Of a stretch of 64,000 bases of DNA, positions 19,651 to 27,959 are shown in pieces. The stretch spans positions 1-64,000 of the forward strand of contig CAWEUI010000001.1 in NCBI GenBank assembly GCA_963812195.1, given 5' to 3'. Below the pieces are notes generated by a model, which was given only the letters and a program-made list of their open reading frames with translations, ran no database searches and was not told the DNA's origin. Both the position numbers and the translations under genes were made by a program. Numbering within the stretch: the stretch's first letter is position 1; every line of letters begins with the position of its first letter. The stretch comes from ZC4RG30 sp963812195. Its GTDB lineage: Bacteria; Pseudomonadota; Gammaproteobacteria; Steroidobacterales; Steroidobacteraceae.

Positions 19651-22136
19651 AGGTGCGCTCCAAGGTAGGCGGAAAGGCGCAGCAGGTCGGCAAACACTCC
19701 GCCCGCGGTCACTTCCGGCCCGGCTCCCGGGCCCTGCACGATCAGCGGATTGTTGTTGTAGCGGGCGGTGGCAAAGCGCACCACGTTGTCGGTGAGCGCG
19801 ATATTGGCAAAGGCATGCTTCGCATCGAGCTCGGCGACCCCGACCGTGGCCTCACCCTCTTCGGAGATGCGTCCCACGAATCGCAGTACCTTGCCAGCTG
19901 CCTTCGCCTGCTGGTAACGCTGCAGCATGGCCGCATCGTAACGCGTCAGGCCGTCCAGGAATTCCTCGATCGAGCCGGCGGCCAGATCACGCGGCACGAG
20001 GCTCTCCACCCGCACATCCGACAGCTCGAGCCGCAGGCCCATCTCGCGCGCCAGAATGATGAGCTTGCGCGCCACGTCGGTGCCTGAGAGGTCATCGCGC
20101 GGATCGGGCTCGGTGTAGCCGCGCTGCTTGGCCTCGCGCACGATGGCCGAGAACGGCACCGATCCATCGTAGACGTTGAACAGGTAGGCCAGCGTTCCGG
20201 AGAAGATCCCCTCGATGCTGTTGATCACGTCACCGGTCTCGCGCAGATCGCGCAACGTCTGGATCACCGGCAGGCCGGCACCCACGGTGCCCTCATAGAA
20301 GTAGTGGGAACCGCCGGCGCGGCGCGCCGCCTTCAGCGATTCGTAGTACTCCATGGCCGCGCTGTTGGCCTTCTTGTTGGGGGTGACCACGTGGATGCCC
20401 GCGGCCAGCCATTCCCGATAGTGCATGGCCACCGACTCATCGGCGGTGCAGTCGATGATCACGGTGTGCGGCAGATAGTCGACCTGCACGTGCTCGATGA
20501 AGCGGTCCATGTCGACCGTCCGCCGCCCGGTGTCGAACTGCTCGCGCCACTGCGCCAGCTCCACGCCACGGTCGGACAGCAGCATGCCGCGCGTGGCCAT
20601 GATGCCGCGCACGCGCAGGTCCAGCTTGAACTCGCGCGCCAGACGGGCCTGTTGCGAAGCAAGCTGGTCCAGCAGCACGCGCCCCACGGTGCCCGGCCCG
20701 ATCACGCCGATCGACATGGTGTTGGGCGAGAGGTAGAAGCTGGCATGCGTGGCGCGCAGTGCGCGCGTGGCCTGTCTGGCCTCCACCACCACGGAAATGT
20801 TGCGCTCGGAGGCGCCCTGGGCAATGGCGCGCACGTTTACTGCGGCCTTGCCCAGCGCGTCGAAGACCTTGGCCGATACGCCCGGGGTGCCGGCCATGCC
20901 GTCGCCCACCACCGCCAGGATGGTCAGCCCGTTGGTGGCCTCCACGCTCTGTATCTGGCCTTCGGCGAGTTCGCGGTCGAATGCCGCGCGAACCACCCGC
21001 TCGGCGCGCGCCGCCTGGACCGCCGGTATCGCGCAGCAGATGGAATGCTCGGAGCTGCCCTGGGAAATGAGGATCACCGAGATGCCTTCCTCGCGCAGTG
21101 CGCCGAACAGGCGATGCGCGGTACCCGGCACGCCGATCATGCCGGCACCTTCGATGTTCACCAGCGCCACGTCCTCGATGGTGGTGATGCCTTTGACCGG
21201 CAATTCCGAGGACGGATGCGCGCAGATCAGGGTGCAGGGCCGCGCCGGAGCAAAGGTATTGCGGATCCAGATCGGAATGGCACGGCCGATGGCCGGCGCC
21301 ATGGTCTGCGGGTGAATGACCTTGGCGCCGAAGTACGCCAGCTCCATCGCCTCGCTGTAGGAGAGCTGATCGATGACGCGGGCATTGGGCACGCGCCGCG
21401 GATCGGCCGACAACACACCGTCCACGTCGGTCCAGATGTGGATCTCGGCCGCATCCAGCAATGCGCCGAAGATCGACGCCGAGAAATCACTGCCGTTGCG
21501 CCCCAGTGTCGTCTGCACGCCCTGCGGGGTGCGGGCCACGAAGCCGGGAATCACCAGCGTGCCGCGAAACTGCGCCGCCGCGCTCTGGGTCAGGCGGGCG
21601 CGCGAGGCTTCCCAATCCACCACTGGCCCGAGCTGGTCCCAGTCGGCCACGATCACGTCACGGGCGTCGAGCCAGCGCACCGGCGTCCCGCCGTCGCGAC
21701 GTACGTCCAGGTATGCGGTGAACAGCGTGGTTGACCACAGCTCGCCGTAACCGGCCACCATGTCGCGCACATTGCGCTCGGCCGAACGCATCAGGCTGGT
21801 GGTATGCAGCACACCTTCCAGATCCACGCAGTCCTGATCGAAGCGTGCCAGCCACTCGGCCGCCCTGGCCTGCCCCAGCAGCGTCTCGGCAATGATCTGA
21901 TGCCGCTCGCGCAGGGCAGCCAGGCGGGCCGCGACCGACGGATCCTGCCGTTCGGCCAGCCCCACCAGGCCCAGCAGCTCGTCCGTCACCCCCTTGGCGG
22001 CGGACAGCACCACGGCCAGCCGCGCATCGGGCTGCGCCTCGATGATGTCGGCCACTTTGGCAAAGCACTGGGCGTCGTACACGCTGGTGCCCCCGAACTT
22101 GTGGACGACCCAGGCTGGAGCTGCGGCAGTTGGCAT
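19647..22136 (-). CDS. thrA: bifunctional aspartokinase / homoserine dehydrogenase I
   Basis: Catalyses the first and third steps of the aspartate pathway to threonine. The 829-residue protein has the kinase domain (KFGGTSV at 13-19, GRNGSDFSASI, WTDVDGVLSADPR). Central ACT regulatory domains follow (ISVILISQGSSEHS, VNVRAIAQGASERNISVVV). The NAD(P)-binding homoserine dehydrogenase comes last (GVIGPGTVGRVLL, VTPNKKANS, GTVGAGLPVI, GYTEPDPRDDLSGTDVARK). The ACT domains imply threonine feedback inhibition. The 103-base leader upstream has a weak TTGCAT / TAGAGT promoter-like pair with 17-base spacing and no threonine-rich leader peptide. Confidence 0.97.
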   Translation of the reverse strand: MPTAAAPAWVVHKFGGTSVYDAQCFAKVADIIEAQPDARLAVVLSAAKGVTDELLGLVGLAERQDPSVAARLAALRERHQIIAETLLGQARAAEWLARFDQDCVDLEGVLHTTSLMRSAERNVRDMVAGYGELWSTTLFTAYLDVRRDGGTPVRWLDARDVIVADWDQLGPVVDWEASRARLTQSAAAQFRGTLVIPGFVARTPQGVQTTLGRNGSDFSASIFGALLDAAEIHIWTDVDGVLSADPRRVPNARVIDQLSYSEAMELAYFGAKVIHPQTMAPAIGRAIPIWIRNTFAPARPCTLICAHPSSELPVKGITTIEDVALVNIEGAGMIGVPGTAHRLFGALREEGISVILISQGSSEHSICCAIPAVQAARAERVVRAAFDRELAEGQIQSVEATNGLTILAVVGDGMAGTPGVSAKVFDALGKAAVNVRAIAQGASERNISVVVEARQATRALRATHASFYLSPNTMSIGVIGPGTVGRVLLDQLASQQARLAREFKLDLRVRGIMATRGMLLSDRGVELAQWREQFDTGRRTVDMDRFIEHVQVDYLPHTVIIDCTADESVAMHYREWLAAGIHVVTPNKKANSAAMEYYESLKAARRAGGSHYFYEGTVGAGLPVIQTLRDLRETGDVINSIEGIFSGTLAYLFNVYDGSVPFSAIVREAKQRGYTEPDPRDDLSGTDVARKLIILAREMGLRLELSDVRVESLVPRDLAAGSIEEFLDGLTRYDAAMLQRYQQAKAAGKVLRFVGRISEEGEATVGVAELDAKHAFANIALTDNVVRFATARYNNNPLIVQGPGAGPEVTAGGVFADLLRLSAYLGAHL

Positions 22137-22239
22137 CGATTTCGTGGCTGAAGTTGTTGTTTAATGGGAAAAAACCCGCGAACTCTAAAGGTCGCCGCGC
22201 ACCCATGCAAGCAAGCTCCGGCGCATTTGTGAATCTCCC

Positions 22240-22836
22240 ATGACCCAGGAGGCCACACCCCACGTACTGGTGCTTGCCGCCGGCGCGGCGAGGCGCTTCG
22301 GCTCGCCCAAGCAGCTGGTGCGCGTCGGCGGCGAAGCGCTGCTGCAACGGGCGGTCTCCCGGGCCACACAGGTGGCCGGGCACGCGGTAACCGTGGTGCT
22401 GGGCGCCCACGCCGCCGAACTCACACCGCTGCTGCGCCACAGTTCGGCCACCGTATTGATCAATCGCCACTGGGAGGAGGGTCTGGCCAGCTCATTGCGG
22501 CTGGGCGTCGCCAACCTGCCGGGCAGCACCGAGGCCGTACTGGTGACCCTCGCCGATCAGGCCGCGATCAGCACCTTCGATCTGCGGCGCCTGGCCGGCG
22601 CCTGGCGAGGCCAGCCCGACTCGGTGATCGCCGCCAGTTACGACGGCCATACCGGCGTACCCGCCGTGTTTCCCCGCCACGCCTTTGCCGCGCTGCTCGC
22701 GTTGCGCGGCGACACCGGCGCGCGCGCCGTCCTCTCGCAGCTGGCCGACCGTGTATTGCGAGTTCCCATGTCGAACGCGGCCATCGACATCGACACGCCC
22801 GAGGACCTGCTCAGACTCGAGCCGCCCGATGAATGA
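22240..22836 (+). CDS. MobA-like nucleotidyltransferase (MocA/CTP:molybdopterin type)
   Basis: A 198-residue Rossmann-like NTP transferase. The N-terminal LAAGAARRFGSPKQL is the nucleotide-binding signature with the conserved lysine, and VTLADQAAIS holds the metal-binding aspartate. Proteins of this size usually transfer CMP or GMP to molybdopterin, or serve in xanthine-dehydrogenase maturation. No molybdenum-hydroxylase gene is in the window (msrP also uses molybdopterin but lies 10 kb away). The next gene overlaps it by 4 bases. Confidence 0.85.
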   Translation: MTQEATPHVLVLAAGAARRFGSPKQLVRVGGEALLQRAVSRATQVAGHAVTVVLGAHAAELTPLLRHSSATVLINRHWEEGLASSLRLGVANLPGSTEAVLVTLADQAAISTFDLRRLAGAWRGQPDSVIAASYDGHTGVPAVFPRHAFAALLALRGDTGARAVLSQLADRVLRVPMSNAAIDIDTPEDLLRLEPPDE

Positions 22837-23927
22837 GCTGTAACGCGCGGGTAATGCGTCGGCGCGAACGCCGCAGCCGGGTGCCGGTCATACGCGTATC
22901 CGCGCTGATTCGCGCAGGAGGTTCGCCGTTGTCAGCAACCGCAGCATGGCGCGCAATGGCCCGCCGCTATCGCGGTGACCTTGCCCGCGCACGCGCGCGG
23001 GTAGCCACCGGCAATCTGCTCGACACCAGCTGCGGGCCGATCGAATTCGCCACCGTGGGCCACGGTCCACCCGTGCTGTTCGTGCACGGCGCCGGCGGCG
23101 GCTTCGACCAGGGCCTGCTGCTGGGCGCACCGCTGGCGCAACGCGGCTACCGGATCATCGCCATGTCGCGCTTCGGCTATCTGCGCACGCCGCTGCCTGC
23201 GCACGCCTGCGCACAGACCCAGGCCGACGCGCATGCCGCCCTGCTCGAGGCGCTGGGTATCCCGCGCGCCGCGGTGGTCGCCGTATCCGCGGGCGCCCTG
23301 TCTGCTTTGCAGCTGGCAATCCGCCATCCAGGGCGCGTCACGCGCCTGGCACTGGTGGTGCCGGCCGTCTTTGCCCCCCGCCTGCACGACAAGCCACCCG
23401 TGCGCATCCCGCGCGGCACGCGGTGGTTGCTCGACGCGGTCCTGCGCTCGGATCTGCTGGCATGGACGCTGCCCCGCACCGGATTCGGCATGGTGACGCG
23501 CAACACACTGGGTACGGCGCCCGAACTGATCGCGCTGGCCAGCGCGCGCGAACGGGCGCGCGTGGGCGCGCTGCTGCGTGGCGCCCTACCGGTGGGTGCG
23601 CGGCGTCCGGGCCTGCTGTTCGACGCTGCGCAGACCGCGCGCATGCAGCGCTACGAGCTCGAACGCATCACCTGCCCGGTACTGGCCATCGGCGCCGCCG
23701 ATGATCCGCGCGGTACCTATGAGCGGGCGCGTTACACGACGCAGCAGATTGCGCAGTCGCGCTTCATCGGCTATCCGAGCGGAGGCCACCTGCTGGTGGG
23801 CCGACAAGATGCCGTCAATGTCGAACTTGCCGCCTTCCTCGGGCTTTCATCCGGGGTGCCGCGGCATCAGCCGGCCGGCAGTTCGGCGATCTGCCGCACA
23901 TTGAGCGCCGCGCCCTCGCGCCACTGA
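22833..23927 (+). CDS. alpha/beta hydrolase
   Basis: The 364-residue product has an alpha/beta-hydrolase core: oxyanion strand PPVLFVHGAGGGFDQG, nucleophile elbow VVAVSAGALSAL (serine), acid region CPVLAIGAADDP and a final histidine in YPSGGHLLVG. The first 55 residues are very arginine-rich and not clearly part of the fold, so the true start may be internal. The ATG at 22833 is kept because it overlaps the upstream stop by 4 bases. The last 25 residues also look non-conserved. Substrate unknown. Confidence 0.78.
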   Translation: MSCNARVMRRRERRSRVPVIRVSALIRAGGSPLSATAAWRAMARRYRGDLARARARVATGNLLDTSCGPIEFATVGHGPPVLFVHGAGGGFDQGLLLGAPLAQRGYRIIAMSRFGYLRTPLPAHACAQTQADAHAALLEALGIPRAAVVAVSAGALSALQLAIRHPGRVTRLALVVPAVFAPRLHDKPPVRIPRGTRWLLDAVLRSDLLAWTLPRTGFGMVTRNTLGTAPELIALASARERARVGALLRGALPVGARRPGLLFDAAQTARMQRYELERITCPVLAIGAADDPRGTYERARYTTQQIAQSRFIGYPSGGHLLVGRQDAVNVELAAFLGLSSGVPRHQPAGSSAICRTLSAAPSRH

Positions 23928-23961
23928 TCACCGGCTGCGCCACGCCGACCGGAGCGGCCCG

Positions 23962-25794
23962 TCAGTGGCGCTGCAACCCGTGGGCGTCCGGCGTGTACCA
24001 GATCGGCGAGGACCAGGCGCGTTCCTGGATCCACAGCGGCTGTCCGGTTTCGGCCGCGTCCATGTTCAGCGCCACCGCGTCATACACCTGATGCCGTGGC
24101 GTCGGAATCTCCAGCACGCGCACGTAGTAGAACGCCTCCTGCGACGGATCGAATCCGGGATCGCGCCATACCGTGGCCAGTTGCGCGGCACCAATGCTGT
24201 TGGTGTAACGCGCCGTGGCCGGATCCACCGTATTGCCCACCGGCGGCAATTTGCCATCCGCGCCGATCTTGCGCTTCCCGGACCATGCGACGTCGAACAC
24301 CTTCTGGTGGGACTTGCCTGCCTGGTCCAGCCAGCCCTTGATGACCTGGATACGGTCCAGATTGGCGCCGTCCGGATCACGCACGGCACGTATGAGCAGC
24401 TCCACCGGCTTGCCGCGCGGGGCGTTGCTCAGATCCGCGCCCATGGGCACGCCGTAGCGATAACCCGGCTCGGACACATCCAGCGCCCCGGCCTGCGCCG
24501 GCTTGAACGCAAACCCGCCGAACACCCGCAACTGGATGCGCGTGCCGGAGGTGGCATAGACCTCCTTGCGTTTGAATGCCGCCGCGATGTCCTCGCGGGT
24601 GTTGGCATGCGCCCATACACCGGCAAGACCCGCGGCCGACAGCTCCCATGCCGCCAGCGAGGCGCCCTGATCGGGCGGCCGGTTGCGCGGCGCCGCCTGC
24701 CGGTCCTCGAGCCGCGCATCGCGCGCCACTGCGCCGCCGAACGAACTCTCCTCAGTGGTGGACATGCCGGTGTGGATATCGGAGGAGCCGATCATGCCCA
24801 ACTTGTACGGATTCACGCCGATCTGCTGCTGCAGTTCCAGGCCCGTGAGCAGGGCACTGCGCGCGTAGTCGCCCGGCAGGGCCTTGGGGCGCTGCGCGAA
24901 GAACAGGCGCCGGTAAATCTCGAACTCGGCGAACTCGTCGTTGGGCGCCAGTTCCGGATTGACCTCCGAGGTGCCTTTGACCTGCGAGACCTCCATCACC
25001 GGCTCCCAGCGCGCTCGGGTGCGTGCGTATTCGGCCGTGAACGGCCGACCCTGGCTGTCCACGCGATCGAACATCAGCCCGGCGGACATGTTGGAGTTGT
25101 GCGGAATGGCGATGAAGTCCGCGCCGATGTCGCGCGACGTCTTGTCCAGCCATGCCCACAGATCCTCCGGACGCTGGCTGTCCAGATTGCTGTAGGGAAA
25201 GAACCGGCGCAGCTTCGCGGCCGGGGCCGCGGTGAACACGACGCGGTGCAGATTGCGCCCGTCCGGCTGTGCCGACCATTCCCATCCGGCAAAGGCGGTG
25301 AACACACCCGGCTGGTTGTTGCGCTCGGCGGCGTCGATCTCGTCCAGCCACGGCTGCATCATGATGGGCTTGTAGGTCTCCATCAGCTGTTCCTTGCTGA
25401 ACTCCGGATTGCGCCCGAAGATCATGCGGAATACCGCACCCGGATTCTGCATGGTGAGCTCGCGCAGGCGGCGGCCGCGCGTGGTGGCGGTGAGCCGCGG
25501 ATCGTCCTTCTGCAGGTACACCTGGATGCCCAGGAAATCCGAGTGGTCGGCCACCACCAGGAAATCCAGCGGCCGCGCGATCTGCACTTTGGAGTGCAGC
25601 GTGGGATGCATGATCGGCAGCCCGCGTGCGAACCGGAACGCGCCCTCCGGATCCACCGTCAGATTGCCCGATGCATAGGCGTCGGTGGAATGCGAGGTAT
25701 GCAGGTGGGTATCGCCCCACAGCAGCCGCGTCGGCGACGCCGCATGCGCCGTGACCGATGCGAGCAGCCAAATCGCAGCCAGAAACTTCTTCAT
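23962..25794 (-). CDS. secreted DUF3604-family protein
   Basis: A 610-residue exported protein with a signal peptide ending HAAS and the PHP-like metal motif WGDTHLHTSHSTDAY at residues 26-40. Further histidine/aspartate segments are FLVVADHSDFLG, IPHNSN and GMIGSSDIHTGMS, as expected for a metal-dependent hydrolase barrel. DUF3604 proteins are widespread in marine and soil Proteobacteria and their substrate is unknown. A strong GGGAGG lies before the ATG. It starts 42 bases after the cytochrome c gene on the same strand and is the last gene of the long minus-strand block. Confidence 0.85.
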   Translation of the reverse strand: MKKFLAAIWLLASVTAHAASPTRLLWGDTHLHTSHSTDAYASGNLTVDPEGAFRFARGLPIMHPTLHSKVQIARPLDFLVVADHSDFLGIQVYLQKDDPRLTATTRGRRLRELTMQNPGAVFRMIFGRNPEFSKEQLMETYKPIMMQPWLDEIDAAERNNQPGVFTAFAGWEWSAQPDGRNLHRVVFTAAPAAKLRRFFPYSNLDSQRPEDLWAWLDKTSRDIGADFIAIPHNSNMSAGLMFDRVDSQGRPFTAEYARTRARWEPVMEVSQVKGTSEVNPELAPNDEFAEFEIYRRLFFAQRPKALPGDYARSALLTGLELQQQIGVNPYKLGMIGSSDIHTGMSTTEESSFGGAVARDARLEDRQAAPRNRPPDQGASLAAWELSAAGLAGVWAHANTREDIAAAFKRKEVYATSGTRIQLRVFGGFAFKPAQAGALDVSEPGYRYGVPMGADLSNAPRGKPVELLIRAVRDPDGANLDRIQVIKGWLDQAGKSHQKVFDVAWSGKRKIGADGKLPPVGNTVDPATARYTNSIGAAQLATVWRDPGFDPSQEAFYYVRVLEIPTPRHQVYDAVALNMDAAETGQPLWIQERAWSSPIWYTPDAHGLQRH

Positions 25795-25836
25795 GGTTGG
25801 TGAGCCTCCCTGTTTGGTTGATCCCGGCCCGGCCGC

Positions 25837-26181
25837 TCAGGGTGCCGGCAATGCCAGAATCCACGTGACCATCGCGCGCGCCTCCTCCGGCGGCACGTGC
25901 TCGTTCGGCACCATCGGCACCACGCCCCAGGCGCCGCCCCCGCCCGTCACGACCTTGCGCGCCAGGGCCTGGACCTGCTCGTCCTTGGCGCCACGATACC
26001 GGACCGCGACGGCACTGAACGGCGGGCCGATCAGCGCCTTGCTGACGTCATGACAGGCATTGCAGCGCCGCTTGACCAGCAGTGCCGGAACGTCCGCGGC
26101 GCGCACCGGCACTGATGCCGTCGCGGCGATCAGCACCGCCAGGGCAGCGGTCGCGACCCCTTTCACCATCGCGGGATTCAT
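25837..26181 (-). CDS. periplasmic class I cytochrome c
   Basis: A 114-residue exported cytochrome with signal peptide (cut near VRAAD). The haem-binding motif CNACH is at residues 40-44 and the distal methionine is in WGVVPMVPN. The size and pattern resemble c551/c552 electron carriers. Its start overlaps the beta-propeller gene by 4 bases, which suggests it is an electron acceptor or donor for that haem-motif protein. Confidence 0.9.
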   Translation of the reverse strand: MNPAMVKGVATAALAVLIAATASVPVRAADVPALLVKRRCNACHDVSKALIGPPFSAVAVRYRGAKDEQVQALARKVVTGGGGAWGVVPMVPNEHVPPEEARAMVTWILALPAP

Positions 26182-27959
26182 CGCGCATCTCCCTGGACAT
26201 CATCGCCGACATGAATCTGCGCAGCCATGCGCGGACCATGCACGAATTCGACGATGTTGCCGTAGGCGGTGGTCAGGTCACCCGTGTGTTCGTCTACCTG
26301 CACCATGCGCAGGAATGCCCCTTCGCGCGGCAATGGCAGCACCGCGAAGGACTTGTCGCGCGGATCGAAGCGGTACAGCAGGTTGGCGTTGGAGGTGGCC
26401 ACCCACACCACCTTGCGCTTCGGGTCCCAGGTTACCGAGTACGGCGCGCTGGCCCGATCCGGCAGGTCATACACGCCGAGCATGCGGTGCGTTCGGGTGT
26501 CGTACTCGGCCAGCTGCCCGGTGCCGTACAGTGCCAGATACAGCACGTCCCGGTCGGAGATGGTCATGCGGCGCGGCCCGGAGTTCACGTCCGGAAACTG
26601 ATAAGCCGTTTCGAACCTGCGCGTCTGCACGTTGAAACTGCCGAACGCGCCGATGCGAAGCTGGCAGTACCAGATGTGAGTTCGATCCGACGTCATGACC
26701 AGGCCATAGGGCTGCTCGTTGCCCACGCGCCCTGCCACCGGCGGAATCGCGTAGCCGCCACTCTTGCCCGTCTCCGGATCGAGCCAGCCGACACCGTTGT
26801 TGCCGATGTCCGAGAACCACACCAGGCCCGCCTTGTCGGTGAGCAGGTTCTGGTCGGAGCCGAATGACAGGTCATGCACACCGGGCGGCTTGCCGTCGCG
26901 CGGCGCCAGTGTCCACACCTGCCAATGCGCGTGCGCCGGATCCAGCCGCGCCACGGTACCGTGGAAGAACGAGGTTGCCCACAGGGCGCCATCGGCGCCG
27001 CGCACCAGCGTGTGCGGGCCCATCGGCCGCTCCAGCGGTACGGTGAAGTCGCGCATTGCGCCGCTGTGCGCATCAACGCGGATGATGCGGTTCGAGCTCA
27101 CGTCGGCCAGCCACAGCTTGCCCGGGTCGTCGAGGGTGACCGCCTCGCGCACCGCGTTGGGCATGGGCACCTGGTACTCGCGAATCACCGTGCGCGCATT
27201 GGTCAGCAACGGCGCGCCGTACCGGTAGCCCTTTATCTGCTGCATCGGACCAACCAGGTTTTTCGCAATCAGGATGCCGGTCGGTCCGGCGTCGCCGCCG
27301 GAATACTCGCGCTGCGGATCCGGCGTGACATTGTCGCCGCCGCGGCCAAACTCCCATGCCGAGATGTAGTTCATGTACTTGACGATTGCCTGCCAGCTCT
27401 GGCGACGCGCATCCGCGGCATCGGTATGCGGCGTCTCGTCGATCAATCTGGCGTAGGCACGCACTTCCGGCGCCGGAAACTGATGACAGGACACGCAGGT
27501 CATGACCAACTGGCTCTTGTCATGCGGATCGGCGTGGGCCAGCCAGGCCGAAGCCGGGGCGATGCCGGCCTGGTTCGCATCGGCATGCATCACCAGCTGC
27601 ACACCGCGGCTGCCTGCGCGCACCGCCGGCGCCGCTCCGGTGGGCCGGTAACCGAGCAGGCGCGGCGTCAGGGTGCCCCCTGGCATCCCGTCGGGAAACG
27701 CGAAGTGTCCCGTGGCATCCGTGAACACCGTGATCGCCTCAGGACCGGACTGCCCGGCACCGCGGGTCAGCGTGACCATGACCTGCGCCAGCGCATGGCC
27801 GGCATTGTCCTGTACGTGGCCGGCGATGCCCGCGGCGCAAGCCGCCGCGCCCGGCAGCAGCAGCAGGGTCGCTACCACCATCCGGCCTCGAATACCCCAA
27901 ACCCCGACAACGCGATTATCCATGGCTGATCGCCTCCGCTTGATTACCGGCTTGTTCAT
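26178..27959 (-). CDS. secreted beta-propeller (virginiamycin-B-lyase-like) protein with a CxxCH haem motif
   Basis: A protein of about 593 residues in three parts. First comes a signal/anchor segment (MVVATLLLLPGAAACAAG) and a carboxypeptidase-regulatory-like beta domain (about 45-125). A cytochrome-like segment has CVSCH at 155-159. A C-terminal six- or seven-bladed propeller follows with Vgb-type blades (LWLADVSSNRIIRVD, LWATSFFHGTVARLD, VWFSDIGNNGVGWLD). Vgb enzymes open a lactone by elimination, but propellers of this kind also occur in quinohaem or redox proteins. The start MNKPVIK at 27959 overlaps the transporter stop by 4 bases; an internal ATG at 27923 is possible. The cytochrome c gene overlaps its end. 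Confidence 0.78.
   Translation of the reverse strand: MNKPVIKRRRSAMDNRVVGVWGIRGRMVVATLLLLPGAAACAAGIAGHVQDNAGHALAQVMVTLTRGAGQSGPEAITVFTDATGHFAFPDGMPGGTLTPRLLGYRPTGAAPAVRAGSRGVQLVMHADANQAGIAPASAWLAHADPHDKSQLVMTCVSCHQFPAPEVRAYARLIDETPHTDAADARRQSWQAIVKYMNYISAWEFGRGGDNVTPDPQREYSGGDAGPTGILIAKNLVGPMQQIKGYRYGAPLLTNARTVIREYQVPMPNAVREAVTLDDPGKLWLADVSSNRIIRVDAHSGAMRDFTVPLERPMGPHTLVRGADGALWATSFFHGTVARLDPAHAHWQVWTLAPRDGKPPGVHDLSFGSDQNLLTDKAGLVWFSDIGNNGVGWLDPETGKSGGYAIPPVAGRVGNEQPYGLVMTSDRTHIWYCQLRIGAFGSFNVQTRRFETAYQFPDVNSGPRRMTISDRDVLYLALYGTGQLAEYDTRTHRMLGVYDLPDRASAPYSVTWDPKRKVVWVATSNANLLYRFDPRDKSFAVLPLPREGAFLRMVQVDEHTGDLTTAYGNIVEFVHGPRMAAQIHVGDDVQGDAR

Noticed and set aside
22185..22226. 13-codon reading frame upstream of thrA as a possible attenuator leader peptide
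   Set aside because: The peptide (MRRSLLAWVRGDL) has no threonine or isoleucine run, and no terminator/antiterminator pair is visible in the leader.
23965..25803. 600-codon open frame on the plus strand opposite the DUF3604 gene
   Set aside because: High-GC antisense shadow with no domain pattern. The minus strand has a signal peptide, a ribosome-binding site and metal motifs.
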